A stretch of 64,000 nucleotides of DNA from Rivihabitans pingtungensis (GTDB lineage: Bacteria; Pseudomonadota; Gammaproteobacteria; Burkholderiales; Aquaspirillaceae), in contig NZ_QJKI01000020.1 in the NCBI RefSeq assembly GCF_003201855.1, positions 1 through 64,000 on the forward strand. Reading direction: 5' to 3'. Below the pieces are notes generated by a model. It did not search any database and was not told the origin of the DNA. It worked only from the letters and a program-made list of their open reading frames with translations. Position numbers and translations under genes: made by a program. Shown piece after piece: positions 36,287 through 44,707 of this stretch; the stretch's first letter is position 1; each line of letters starts with the position of its first letter.

Positions 36287-37168
36287 TTAATCCGCCTTGC
36301 GCTCGGCCGGGGTGCGCCCGGCCCAGTCGCAGGCAAACTGCCAGGCCACCCGGCCGCTGCGCGCGCCACGGGTGAGCGCCCACAGGAGCGCGGCGCGTTC
36401 GGCGCGCGGGGTGAGTTTCAGCTGGTGATGCGCCAGCCACACCGCCACGGCGGCCAGATAGGTGTCCTGGTCAAATGGGTAGAACGACAGCCACAGGCCA
36501 AAGCGCTCGGACAACGAGACTTTTTCTTCCACGGCTTCGCCGGGGTGAATTTCGCCATTGACGTTGCGGCTGTCCAGATTGTCCTGCATGCGCTCGGGCA
36601 TCAGGTGGCGGCGGTTGGAGGTGGCGTAGATCAGCACATTGTCGGCGCGGCGCGCCAGGCCGCCGTCCAGCGCGGTTTTCAGCGCCTTGTAGGCGTCGTC
36701 GCCTTCTTCAAACGACAAATCATCGCAATAGATGATAAAGCGCTCGGGCCGCTCGGCCAGCAGTTCGACAATATCGGCCAAATCGGCCAGATGGGTTTTG
36801 TCCACTTCGATCAGCCGCAAGCCGTCGGCGGCAAACGCCGGCAGCAGCGCCTTGACCAGCGAGGATTTGCCGGTGCCGCGCGCGCCGGTCAGCAGCACAT
36901 TATTGGCCGGGCGGCCGGCGATGAACTGGCGGGTGTTGCGCACCAGCCGGGCTTTTTGCTCGTCCACCCCGGTCAGCGCGTCCAGCGCCAGGCCGTGCGG
37001 CTTGTGCACCGCTTCCAGCCCGCCGCGCCCGCCAGCGCCCACCCGCCAGCGCCAGGCGTGCGCGCTCCAGTCGGTGGCGGGCGGCGGCGGCGGCAGCCAG
37101 GCTTCCAGCCGGGCCAGCACCGATTCGGCGCGGGTGAGCAAGGCGGCAAGATCAGGGGACGAAGCCAT
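36287..37168 (-). CDS. DUF815 family AAA ATPase
   Basis: A 293-aa P-loop ATPase. Walker A is GARGTGKSS (about residues 94-102) and Walker B is in FIIYCDDLSFEEGD. Later motifs (IYATSNRRHLMPER, SLSERFGLWLSFYPFDQD) are characteristic of DUF815 (COG2607) proteins. Their role is not established; the fold is close to helicase loaders and Orc/Cdc6. It lies 14 bases upstream of mutT on the same strand, so the two are probably co-transcribed. Confidence 0.88.
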   Translation of the reverse strand: MASSPDLAALLTRAESVLARLEAWLPPPPPATDWSAHAWRWRVGAGGRGGLEAVHKPHGLALDALTGVDEQKARLVRNTRQFIAGRPANNVLLTGARGTGKSSLVKALLPAFAADGLRLIEVDKTHLADLADIVELLAERPERFIIYCDDLSFEEGDDAYKALKTALDGGLARRADNVLIYATSNRRHLMPERMQDNLDSRNVNGEIHPGEAVEEKVSLSERFGLWLSFYPFDQDTYLAAVAVWLAHHQLKLTPRAERAALLWALTRGARSGRVAWQFACDWAGRTPAERKAD

Positions 37169-37234
37169 CCGGGCTATCCTTTCATTTGGGCAGGGCGTTG
37201 GCTAAAGCCAAACCCCGCAAAATCAACACCCTGG

Positions 37235-37254
37235 ATTCCCGCCAGCGCGGGAAT
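37235..37254. repeat. dRS3-like 20-bp repeat, copy B
   Basis: ATTCCCGCCAGCGCGGGAAT, again ATTCCC-N8-GGGAAT. Flanks CTGG on the left and GACG on the right are the reverse complement of those of copy A, so the pair brackets the YtkA-like/mutT/DUF815 genes in inverted orientation. Confidence 0.8.
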
Positions 37255-37288
37255 GACGATTTTTTCAGCGTAGGCTGAGCAGCGCTTG

Positions 37289-37368
37289 GCGCGACTCACA
37301 ACACCCAGCTCAGCGCGCCTGACTAGTCGCTAGTCACAACGCCAGGCGGGTTTTGTTAGCAGCTCTTA
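37289..37368 (+). repeat. Dispersed palindromic repeat, copy 6 (short)
   Basis: An 80-bp copy missing the central segment: GCGACTCACAACACCCAGC, then CTAGTCGCTAGTCACAACGCCAGGCGG and TTTTGTTAGCAGCTCTTA. Its final TTA is the stop codon of the HAD phosphatase gene on the minus strand. Confidence 0.72.
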
Positions 37369-38040
37369 AAACGCCCCGCGCAGCGACACCACCGGCCAAC
37401 CCTTATCCTGCGCATGGGCGCGCAGCGCGTCGTCCGGGTCCACCGCCACCGGGTGATTCACCTGCTCCAGCAGCGGAATATCATTGCGCGAATCACTGTA
37501 AAACCAGCTGTCGGCAAAGCTGGCCATGCTCTGGCCGCGCTCGGCCAGCCAGGCGTTCAGCCGGGTGATCTTGCCCGCCTGAAAACACGGCGTGCCGGTG
37601 GGTTTGCCGGTGTAACGGCCATCGGCGCCGATTTCGGCTTCGGTGGCGATCAGGTGCTCCACACCCAGCTCGGCGGCAATCGGGCCGGTGATAAAGCGGT
37701 TGGTGGCGGTGATGATCACCACCAGGTCGCCATTGGCCTGATGCTGCTGAATCAGCTCGCGCCCGCGCGCGGTGATGATCGGGCGGATGTGGCGCGCCAG
37801 GTATTCCTCATGCCAGGCGTCCAGCTCGGCGCGGTCGCGCCCGGCCAGCGGGGCCAGCTGAAAATCCAGAAACGCCTGAATATCCAGCGTGCCGGCCTTG
37901 TAGTCAGCGTAAAAGCGGTCGTTTTCGCGGTTGTAGTAGTCGGCGTCCAGCACCCCCTTGCCAATCAGGTAACGCGGCCATTCCACGTCGGAATCGCCAG
38001 CCAGCAGGGTGTTGTCGAGGTCAAACAGGGCAATATTCAT
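37366..38040 (-). CDS. HAD-IB family phosphatase
   Basis: A 224-aa haloacid-dehalogenase superfamily protein of the phosphoserine-phosphatase-like (IB) group. Motif I is FDLDNTLL (Asp7, Asp9), motif II is the Thr in VVIITATNRF, and motif III is near DSWFYSDSRNDIPLL. Family members dephosphorylate small metabolites such as phosphoserine, histidinol phosphate or glycerol-3-phosphate; the substrate cannot be told from sequence. It lies between palindromic repeats: copy 6 overlaps its stop and copies 7-8 lie upstream of its start, between it and hda. Confidence 0.87.
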   Translation of the reverse strand: MNIALFDLDNTLLAGDSDVEWPRYLIGKGVLDADYYNRENDRFYADYKAGTLDIQAFLDFQLAPLAGRDRAELDAWHEEYLARHIRPIITARGRELIQQHQANGDLVVIITATNRFITGPIAAELGVEHLIATEAEIGADGRYTGKPTGTPCFQAGKITRLNAWLAERGQSMASFADSWFYSDSRNDIPLLEQVNHPVAVDPDDALRAHAQDKGWPVVSLRGAF

Positions 38041-38082
38041 CGGGCTTCACAACAGAAGAAAAGTAAAGACGGCAGGCCTTAA

Positions 38083-38195
38083 GAGCCGCTAACAAAACCC
38101 GCCTGGCGTTGTTGTGTGACCTTGCCGTACTACCTGTACTGTCTACGGTCACACGCCTAGCCAGGCGCGCTTCGCTGGGTTTTGTTAGCGACTCT
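38083..38195 (-). repeat. Dispersed palindromic repeat, copy 7 (full length)
   Basis: A 113-bp intact copy in minus orientation: GAGCCGCTAACAAAACCC to GGGTTTTGTTAGCGACTCT, with inner arms GTTGTGTGACC/GGTCACACGCC around TTGCCGTACTACCTGTACTGTCTAC. It is the clearest reference copy for the family and lies two bases from copy 8. Confidence 0.9.
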
Positions 38196-38197
38196 AA

Positions 38198-38279
38198 GAG
38201 CGGCTCACAAAACCTGCCTGGCGTTGCTTGCGCTGTCTGCTGCCAAGCGCGCTGCGCTGGGTTTGCTGAGCAGCGCTTA
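38198..38279 (-). repeat. Dispersed palindromic repeat, copy 8 (short)
   Basis: An 82-bp shortened copy in the same orientation as copy 7 and nearly abutting it: GAGCGGCTCACAAAACCTGCC to GGGTTTGCTGAGCAGCGCTTA. The final TTA is the hda stop codon on the minus strand. Confidence 0.75.
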
Positions 38280-38954
38280 GTCTTGCAGCAGCCGCGATTG
38301 CAGCACATTTTTCACCAGCGGCACCGTCACCGGCCGTTGCAGCGCCAGCGAATAGCGGTCCAGGGTGTCGAGCATGGCGGTGAGGCTGGAAAGATCGCGC
38401 CGCCAGTGGGTCAGCAAATAGCGAAACACCTCATCCGGCACATTCAGCTGGCGCGCCTTGGCGTGGCGGCGCAGCGCGGCCAGTTTGTCACTGTCCGACA
38501 AGGGCTTGACCTCCAGCACCAAGCCAGACGCCAGCCGGGTGGCCAAGTCCGGGCGCAAGGCCAGCTGCGCCGGCGGCAAGCGCCCGGCGGTCAGCAGCCG
38601 TCCGCCGGATTCTTTAAAGGCGTTGAACACCGAAAACAGGGTGATCTGGTCGTCCGGGTCGAGGTCATCGACGTGATCCACCGCCACCGCGCTGGCCTCA
38701 CGGACAAAATCCGGCAGCCGTTCGCTGCGCGCATCCAGATAAATCGCCGCCCGCCCCAGCGCGTGGGCGTGCTCCACCCAGGCGTTAAGCAGGTGCGATT
38801 TGCCGCTGCCGCCTTCGCCCCACAGGTGCACAAAGCGTTCGGCAGGCGGCGCGGCGGCGGTCAGCGCGGCGATGACTTCCCGGTTGCGCTCGGCAATAAA
38901 GGTGTCAAAGGCCGGTGCGGGCGGCGGGCTGAGGTCGAGGGTCAGTTGGTTCAA
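38277..38954 (-). CDS. hda: DnaA regulatory inactivator Hda
   Basis: A 225-aa DnaA-like AAA+ protein without the DNA-binding domain. With the DNA-loaded sliding clamp, Hda promotes ATP hydrolysis by DnaA and prevents re-initiation. The N-terminus NQLTLDL is the clamp-binding motif (QxxLxLx). The Walker A is GEGGSGKSH. The frame is open to 39155 but the conserved protein starts at the clamp motif, where the only suitable start is TTG at 38952-38954. No strong ribosome site is visible. A rare start fits the low Hda level known from E. coli. Confidence 0.88.
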   Translation of the reverse strand: MNQLTLDLSPPPAPAFDTFIAERNREVIAALTAAAPPAERFVHLWGEGGSGKSHLLNAWVEHAHALGRAAIYLDARSERLPDFVREASAVAVDHVDDLDPDDQITLFSVFNAFKESGGRLLTAGRLPPAQLALRPDLATRLASGLVLEVKPLSDSDKLAALRRHAKARQLNVPDEVFRYLLTHWRRDLSSLTAMLDTLDRYSLALQRPVTVPLVKNVLQSRLLQD

Positions 38955-39365
38955 CGTGATGCGCCGGCGCGGCCGGCCCGAATGCAGTCGAAAAGCAGAT
39001 TTTACCGCATTTGCGTGAAAAGCTCGTGGGCTTGTGGGGGGCGGCTGACAAGTCGCCAGGCCCCCACCTGTTTGCTGCCCTGGTGGCCTTGGGCGAGTGG
39101 AGGAATGTCGTGCACCAACTTGGACTGTCAAGTGTGAGCTCCGCCTCGGCATCATAGGCGCTGACGGCCATGCTCAACCGCATTCCAGAGCCATTGCTAC
39201 GCCAAGCCCAAGGTAGGAAGATGAGGCAGCATGAAAGATCTAACAGCGTAACAGGCGTTCGGGCGTGCTTTGCTACGTGTCAAGTCCCGGCAGAAATCAA
39301 AACGCCAACGGCTTGTTCCAGGATACGGCACGTAGCATTGATCTGGAGGCAGCCTTGTTTGCATT
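38955..39365. other. Gap between hda and the DUF262 gene
   Basis: 411 bases. The GC-rich part next to hda should hold its promoter. From about 39170 base composition shifts to more mixed sequence leading into the AT-rich DUF262 gene. A 75-codon frame on the plus strand (39170-39397) has no ribosome site or recognisable sequence. No RNA gene was seen. This is the likely right-hand boundary zone of the acquired segment's downstream side. Confidence 0.4.
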
Positions 39366-41135
39366 CTAATTTTTTAGCCCGTATGATTTCGCCCTAAAAT
39401 ATCTTTTTGCTGAGGCTTCTAACTCATCTGAATAAGCGTTTAGAGACTGCAAGTCTTTTTGCTTTAGCGATTCATCCATGGCTTTTCGAATGGCGGCTTC
39501 TGATAAATATTCTCTCTTTGTTCTAGATTTTGATTTGGGAGAGGGAGCGTAGTTACTTGCGCGCTCATATAAATCCGCCAACTTTTCCTTTCGCTCCCGT
39601 TCTTCTGTAATGCCTTTAATAGCAGGTAGGTTGGCATAATCCTCTTCTTTAAAGATACGAACATAGTTGTAAGAGGTCAAAAACTTAAATCGCTCTTCAT
39701 TGTTTTTATTTTTTGCCTCATAGGCATAAACAAGGGATTCAGGCACCCTATCATAGGCAATACGTTTTCTATCAATCCCAGAAGAAATGAAGTCTTTCAA
39801 ATATTCAATAGTAGAGCTTGTGGCTCTACCTTGGGTGTAAATATCTCTTGCCGTGCGATCATGTAAAGATGTCTTATAGTTTGTTCTTCTGGCTGATGCC
39901 CCGTATACCCAAAAAGCAGCATCTCTGGCTGTTTCAAAGACTTCCAGCAGCTCTTGAGAGGTTTGCATGCGAAGCATACAGGCAAGTAACAGCGGCCTAA
40001 AAATTTCTGCATATGTTAGCTTGAGCTCAATCAATGGCAAAACATAATCTCCATCAGAATAAAGCGGGCAAGCAAAGTTAATATGAGCCTTTGCAATATC
40101 ACTAAGTTTTGTAACAAAGTCCTGGACGACACAAAGCATTTTCTGCGGGTCAGCAGATTCACCTTCCTCATCCAGCTTTTTAGATAGATATTGAAAAGAC
40201 TCGTTTTGTGTAATTCCTTCCTTGTAAATCAAAGTAATGGCATCTACTAAAATTTCATTTTCTACATTTGTATCGTATATGTTGCGATCTGCTAGCATTT
40301 TAAAAATACTACTCCAGGCCTTATTTACAGAATCTAAGACACTGTTTTTATCAGGGCCGTCTTTTACGAGAGAAAGCCTGTAGATCAGATTGTTTTTTAC
40401 TTTATCGAGATTTGTCAGCGGGGTCCCTCGATTGTTTTGGCATTCAAATATAATGTTAGCCTGCTCCGCCGATTCCAGATCCTGAAACCAAAACTTCACT
40501 CTGGTTGTTAACTTAATAAAAAAATCTTCTGCTACATCCGCGCTTGAAAAGTTTTCGTAGAAAAAATCAAATGCTTTATTCATTAGCAGAATAGATTTTC
40601 TTGTCCCAGACAAGCTTTTGCTTCTATTTTTTGACGCTGAATTGGTTAAACCAATTAGGCTCCCAAAATCTTTTCGGCAAAAGATGATGGGGTTAACCTT
40701 CAAAACCTGGAGCACATCTCCTTCTGTCCGAATTTTTGTATGCAACGCCTTGTCAATTTTTGCAATTATTGATACATATTTTTGGTTTTGGTTGGCCAAT
40801 AGCCTAGATTTAATTGCTGCTAGACATATCAACATAGTCGTCAACCGTTGCTGGCCATCTATCAGTTCATATAAGTTCAATGCCGTACCATCATCTTCGA
40901 TGAATTCGACGAACTCTAATTTATTGCTATAGGCAGGAAACTCTGCTCGCTCCTTCAAAGGAAGCTCTTTTTTATATCTTGATGTTAAAATCGACCCCAT
41001 TAAATGCTGCTGATCTTTAATTTGCGAGACATCTTTAAAAAACATTTCCCACTGAGGCTTTTCCCAAGAGTATTCTCTCTGATAGTCGGGGATAATAAAA
41101 ATTTTTCCTTCGACAACCTTAAAAAAATCTAGCAC
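39366..41135 (-). CDS. DUF262 (GmrSD/ParB-like) protein, candidate defence gene
   Basis: A 589-aa protein with the DUF262 signature: IIPDYQREYSWEK (residues 14-26), LIDGQQRLTTML (91-102) and FECQNNRGTPLTNLDKVKNNLIY near 230-252. DUF262 is a ParB/Srx-type NTPase-like domain, best known from GmrSD type IV restriction enzymes. No clear DUF1524 HNH motif is visible in the C-terminal half, so this is a stand-alone or diverged form. The start is GTG 41135 with AGGAG 7 bases upstream. The gene is strikingly AT-rich with codons such as AAA, TTT and ATA, unlike its GC-rich neighbours, so recent transfer is likely. It probably restricts foreign DNA (inference). Confidence 0.8.
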   Translation of the reverse strand: MLDFFKVVEGKIFIIPDYQREYSWEKPQWEMFFKDVSQIKDQQHLMGSILTSRYKKELPLKERAEFPAYSNKLEFVEFIEDDGTALNLYELIDGQQRLTTMLICLAAIKSRLLANQNQKYVSIIAKIDKALHTKIRTEGDVLQVLKVNPIIFCRKDFGSLIGLTNSASKNRSKSLSGTRKSILLMNKAFDFFYENFSSADVAEDFFIKLTTRVKFWFQDLESAEQANIIFECQNNRGTPLTNLDKVKNNLIYRLSLVKDGPDKNSVLDSVNKAWSSIFKMLADRNIYDTNVENEILVDAITLIYKEGITQNESFQYLSKKLDEEGESADPQKMLCVVQDFVTKLSDIAKAHINFACPLYSDGDYVLPLIELKLTYAEIFRPLLLACMLRMQTSQELLEVFETARDAAFWVYGASARRTNYKTSLHDRTARDIYTQGRATSSTIEYLKDFISSGIDRKRIAYDRVPESLVYAYEAKNKNNEERFKFLTSYNYVRIFKEEDYANLPAIKGITEERERKEKLADLYERASNYAPSPKSKSRTKREYLSEAAIRKAMDESLKQKDLQSLNAYSDELEASAKRYFRAKSYGLKN

Positions 41136-41620
41136 GTGTTTCTCCTAAGCAGCTGATAGACTGATCTGTAGTTACAAAAATAAACGTCTTATCTAGTTGT
41201 GTTTTTACATTGCAAATTTATTTAAAAAGGCATTTTACGTTCTTGTCAGCACCTTAATATTATTTAAACTATCCGCCTCAAAAAAACTTTCTAACTTCTT
41301 TACGCCCCACCACTCCAAATACACCAGGGTGTGTCCATGTAACCGGATTTCTCTAGCCTAGTGGTCAGTGTTGCACTTGGTTTTTGATAGAGAGCCGGAT
41401 TCTCTTCTACTGCAGGCACCACCCCATCATGCCATACACCCATCAAACATGGTATCCGATTATACACCACCCACCAACCCCACCGTCACCCTTCCGCCGC
41501 CCCCCACCAGTGTAAGCCCATGTAATTCTCCCATCACGCCTTCGGGCTCTAGAGTGCGCTCACGATGCGTCCGCACGGTGTGCGGGCGTGGTGTGTCACC
41601 CTGCCCCTGCTGGAGCCCTT
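41136..41620. other. AT-rich gap upstream of the DUF262 and ferritin-like genes
   Basis: A 485-base divergent region. The half near the DUF262 gene is AT-rich; composition returns to GC-rich by about 41540. Two similar segments, CCAGGGTGTGTCCATGTAA (41324-41342) and CCAGTGTAAGCCCATGTAA (41507-41525), match at 15 of 19 positions and may be insertion-boundary or regulatory repeats. No ORF is supported. Confidence 0.45.
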
Positions 41621-43678
41621 ATGGAAATCATCGAAACCGCTGTTGAGCTGGACTTGACCCTTGCTCCGCCGCCGCCCCTCACCGGGCGCGATCCGGCTTT
41701 GTTCGCCACCGACCAGGCCGCCGCCGCCGCCATTGTTCAGGCGGCGGTCAGCGTGGAGCTGTTCACCATTCCGCTGTACATGAGCACCATGTATTCGATT
41801 CAGGGCACGCACCAGATCAACAGCCAGGGCATCCAGTATTACCAGGGCCGCCAGTGGCCGGGCGCGGCGCCCAGCGCCAAGCCGGAGACGGCGTCGGAAA
41901 AAGCCTTCAATCTGATGTTCAGCGTGTTCATTCAAGAAATGCTGCACTTGCAGATGGCCAGTAATATCGCCACCGCGCTGGGGGTGCAGCCGGACTTCAC
42001 CACCTCGGCGCTGATGAACGCCGATCGGGGCTGGACCTGTTATGGCCCGGACAAATCGGTGATTCCGCATATTGTCGACCTCAAGGACACCACTCGCTAT
42101 CAGCACACCCGGGTGAATCTGGAGGCGTTGAACGACAACCAGATTGATCTCATGTGCGCCATCGAGCAGCCAGAAAAACAGGCGCGCGATGAACTGGGCA
42201 CGGGCAAGTATTTCCCGCAGGCGCCGTTCGCCAACTGGCAGGCCGGCGATGCGCTGCCGATGTTTGGCACCATTGGCCATATGTATGAATGCTTGGCGCG
42301 CTATCTGACGCTGGAGTATCAGGATGGGCAAACGCTGTGGGCCAAGATGCGCGCCGCGCAGCAGGCCAGCGGCCAGGCGCCTGTGCAGCGCGATTTGTTC
42401 AACGCCACCGGCAAGGGTCATCCGCAAAAAGAATACCCGCACTGTCCCACCCTGCTGAGCGAGGCGGCGCTGGCCGACGCCGAGCTGGGGCTGGACACTG
42501 CGCTGGACATCATGGTGGCGATCACCGACCAGGGCGAAGGCCACGACATCAGCCAGCGGCTGCACGCCTACCGCCGCCATTTGCGCGCACGCGCGCTCAA
42601 AAACGTGGCCAAGCCCTACCGCGAAGACCGCGCGGCGCTGGAAGCGGATTACCCGTCTTACGATGGCGCAGGTCAGCCAGCGCCGTCGGCCGACGCCGAG
42701 GCGCGCGCCACGTACGCCCCGGAAAGCCATTACGAGCGCTTTGAATCGCTGCGTCCTCAGCTCAAGGACATCCTCACCTGGGCGCAATGGCACGAGCAGA
42801 ACCATGTCTGGACGCAAGCGCTGCTGACCAACGCCGACTACAACCCGGCCACGGCGCCCAGCAATATCCCCAGCCCGGAAGATGTCGCCGGCGCGCTGAA
42901 TCGCCTGAAAGAGGGAGACAAAACCGTGTTCTCCAAGGTGGCGGTGGGCGCCATCGCCGGGGTGACCACGGTGCTGAACAACTACTGGAGCAAACCGCAA
43001 GTCAGCTTCCCGTATCCGTCGATGTCCGGCTCGGGCGACCGCATGGCGCTGTGCTGGGCGGTATTTGGCCAGGCGCCGGATTTGTCACAGGGCATTGGCC
43101 AGCCGGACAAAAACACCTTGTATCACGCCTGCCAGGGGCTGGATCTGAGCCACCCCGACCCCACCCAGCAGTGCGCCGCCATCGAGATTTACCATACCTG
43201 TCGCGGCTCCAACGGCTGCCACGCCCAGGGCGGCTGCGGTTTTGTGCAGGACGCCGACAAGGGCGGCGGCTCGTGCTCGGCGCTGCGCGCCAGCTCGCCG
43301 CGCCAAGACAGCCAGCCCAATGGTTGCAGCAGCAATGGCTGCGGCGCGCCCACTCCGCCGACGGAACAGGTGTATTACAGCGCGCCCAGCGACAATAAGT
43401 GCGGCGGCTTTGGCGGCTGCGCGGTGCCGATTTCGGCTTCGCAGTTGTTCCCGGACAAGGGCAGCGATTTGCAAATGAAGGTGTTTGATTTTGTCGCCAA
43501 TCCGGAGGGCGGCTACACCAGCCAGCCATTGGCCGAGCCGCTGCCCTTCGCCTTTGGTGAAGCGGTGTACGACAAAGCCTGGGAAGCCTACAGCCGCGTG
43601 CTGGCCGCCCGCCAGCAAACGCCGGGCGAAAAACCCAAGCCGACCGATTTGCGTCTGGCTTTGCCGCCGTCCACCTAA
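41621..43678 (+). CDS. Ferritin-like domain protein with Cys-rich C-terminal region (candidate MNIO substrate)
   Basis: A 685-aa protein. The N-terminal half is a ferritin-like helical domain of the type in VioB/RebD: Glu46 (SVELFTIPLY), Glu106 and His109 (FIQEMLHLQM), Glu223 (GHMYECL) and His391-Glu-x2-His395 (WHEQNH) are likely iron ligands. Residues 478-600 contain eleven cysteines: HACQG (502-506), HTCRGSNGC (525-533), AQGGCG, GGGSC, NGCSSNGCG (568-575) and KCGGFGGC (593-600). These repeats resemble cysteine motifs of precursors modified by DUF692 enzymes. No signal peptide. ATG 41621 follows GGAG; the frame opens at 41588. A DUF692 gene and its DUF2063 partner follow. Chemistry and product are unknown. 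Confidence 0.8.
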   Translation: MEIIETAVELDLTLAPPPPLTGRDPALFATDQAAAAAIVQAAVSVELFTIPLYMSTMYSIQGTHQINSQGIQYYQGRQWPGAAPSAKPETASEKAFNLMFSVFIQEMLHLQMASNIATALGVQPDFTTSALMNADRGWTCYGPDKSVIPHIVDLKDTTRYQHTRVNLEALNDNQIDLMCAIEQPEKQARDELGTGKYFPQAPFANWQAGDALPMFGTIGHMYECLARYLTLEYQDGQTLWAKMRAAQQASGQAPVQRDLFNATGKGHPQKEYPHCPTLLSEAALADAELGLDTALDIMVAITDQGEGHDISQRLHAYRRHLRARALKNVAKPYREDRAALEADYPSYDGAGQPAPSADAEARATYAPESHYERFESLRPQLKDILTWAQWHEQNHVWTQALLTNADYNPATAPSNIPSPEDVAGALNRLKEGDKTVFSKVAVGAIAGVTTVLNNYWSKPQVSFPYPSMSGSGDRMALCWAVFGQAPDLSQGIGQPDKNTLYHACQGLDLSHPDPTQQCAAIEIYHTCRGSNGCHAQGGCGFVQDADKGGGSCSALRASSPRQDSQPNGCSSNGCGAPTPPTEQVYYSAPSDNKCGGFGGCAVPISASQLFPDKGSDLQMKVFDFVANPEGGYTSQPLAEPLPFAFGEAVYDKAWEAYSRVLAARQQTPGEKPKPTDLRLALPPST

Positions 43679-43688
43679 GCGCCGTTCG

Positions 43689-43711
43689 CCCAACCCGCCT
43701 GGCGGGTTGGG
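43689..43711 (+). promoter_or_regulatory. Perfect hairpin between ferritin-like and DUF692 genes
   Basis: CCCAACCCGC (43689-43698), loop CTG, GCGGGTTGGG (43702-43711), starting 10 bases after the stop codon and without a T-run. It could stabilise the upstream mRNA or partly terminate, giving more substrate than enzyme. The DUF692 gene starts 57 bases later with its own AAGGA ribosome site. Confidence 0.55.
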
Positions 43712-43768
43712 CTGAATGTTGTGAGCGGTCGGTGTTCCGCCGGCCGCGCCAGCCTATAAGGAAACACC

Positions 43769-44707
43769 ATGCCCCATCCCCGGCTGGGCCTGCCCGATCT
43801 GGGCTTTGGCGTAGGCCTGCGCAATGTCCATCTGGCTGACATCCTGGCCCACGGCCCCAGGGTGGATTGGTTCGAGATCATCAGCGAGAACTACATCGAC
43901 CACCACGGCTACAGCCACGACGCGCTGTTGCGCCTGCGCGAGCACACGCCGATTGTCATGCACGGCGTGTCGCTGTCCATCGGCAGCAGCGACCCGCTGA
44001 ACATGGCCTACCTGCACAAGCTGCGCGCGCTGGCCGACGAAGTGCGCCCGGCGTGGGTTTCCGACCATTTGTGCTGGACCGGCGCACTGACGGTGAATTC
44101 GCATGATTTACTGCCCTTGCCGCTAAACCCCGCCACATTTGCCCATGTGCGCCAGCGGGTGCTGGCGGTGCAGGATTTTTTGGGGCGGCCGCTGGTGCTG
44201 GAAAACCCCAGCAGCTATGTGCAGTTTCGTCATTCCACCCTGCCGGAATGGGCGTTTCTGGCCCAACTGGTGGAGGAAACCGGCTGCGCGCTCTTGCTGG
44301 ACGTGAATAATGTTTACGTGTCGGCGTTCAATCATGGTTTTGACGCCGAGCACTATATCCGCCAACTGCCGCACGACCATATCGCCCAGATTCATCTGGC
44401 CGGCCCCACCGACTGCGGCGACTATTTGCTGGACACCCACGACCAGCCGGTGCACCGCCCGGCCTGGGCGCTGTACGCGCTGGCGCAACAGCTGTGCGGC
44501 GGCGCGGTGTCCACCCTGCTGGAGTGGGACGCCAATCTCCCCGACTACCCGGTGCTGTTGGCCGAGCTGGACAAGGCGCGCCAGGTGTTGCGCGGCCAGA
44601 TGCCGGATTGCCCGGCGCCGGTGCGCCTGCCCGCCGGCGCCGCTGCGTTGTCCACCCCGCTTGACCATCAGATGAGCCGCCATGAACCCCTCGCCGACCC
44701 TGCTTGA
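43769..44707 (+). CDS. DUF692 multinuclear non-heme iron oxygenase (MNIO, MbnB/BufB-like)
   Basis: A 312-aa TIM-barrel protein with complete DUF692 signatures: [10 protein letters not shown] (35-44), [11 protein letters not shown] (63-73), VSDHLCW (97-103), LVLENPSSY (142-150), [16 protein letters not shown] (175-190), QIHLAG (207-212), LLDTHDQPV (220-228) and LLEWDANLP (250-258). By analogy with MbnB, the metal ligands are likely His65, His100, Glu145, Asp178, His209, Asp222/His224 and Glu252. Family members use two or three irons and oxygen to modify cysteines in peptides, for example to oxazolone-thioamides in methanobactin or thiooxazoles in bufferins. The next gene, a DUF2063 partner, overlaps by 26 bases. 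Cytoplasmic. Confidence 0.93.
   Translation: MPHPRLGLPDLGFGVGLRNVHLADILAHGPRVDWFEIISENYIDHHGYSHDALLRLREHTPIVMHGVSLSIGSSDPLNMAYLHKLRALADEVRPAWVSDHLCWTGALTVNSHDLLPLPLNPATFAHVRQRVLAVQDFLGRPLVLENPSSYVQFRHSTLPEWAFLAQLVEETGCALLLDVNNVYVSAFNHGFDAEHYIRQLPHDHIAQIHLAGPTDCGDYLLDTHDQPVHRPAWALYALAQQLCGGAVSTLLEWDANLPDYPVLLAELDKARQVLRGQMPDCPAPVRLPAGAAALSTPLDHQMSRHEPLADPA

Noticed and set aside
39170..39397. 75-codon plus-strand frame between hda and the DUF262 gene
   Set aside because: No ribosome site, no recognisable sequence, and it overlaps the end of the DUF262 gene.
41549..43000. 483-codon minus-strand frame over the ferritin-like gene
   Set aside because: Antisense shadow with Arg/His-rich composition and no ribosome site; the plus-strand gene has conserved motifs.
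41621..43678. Assignment of the ferritin-like gene to a violacein/indolocarbazole pathway
   Set aside because: The fold resembles VioB/RebD, but no vioA, vioC-E or reb partners are nearby and the Cys-rich tail does not fit.
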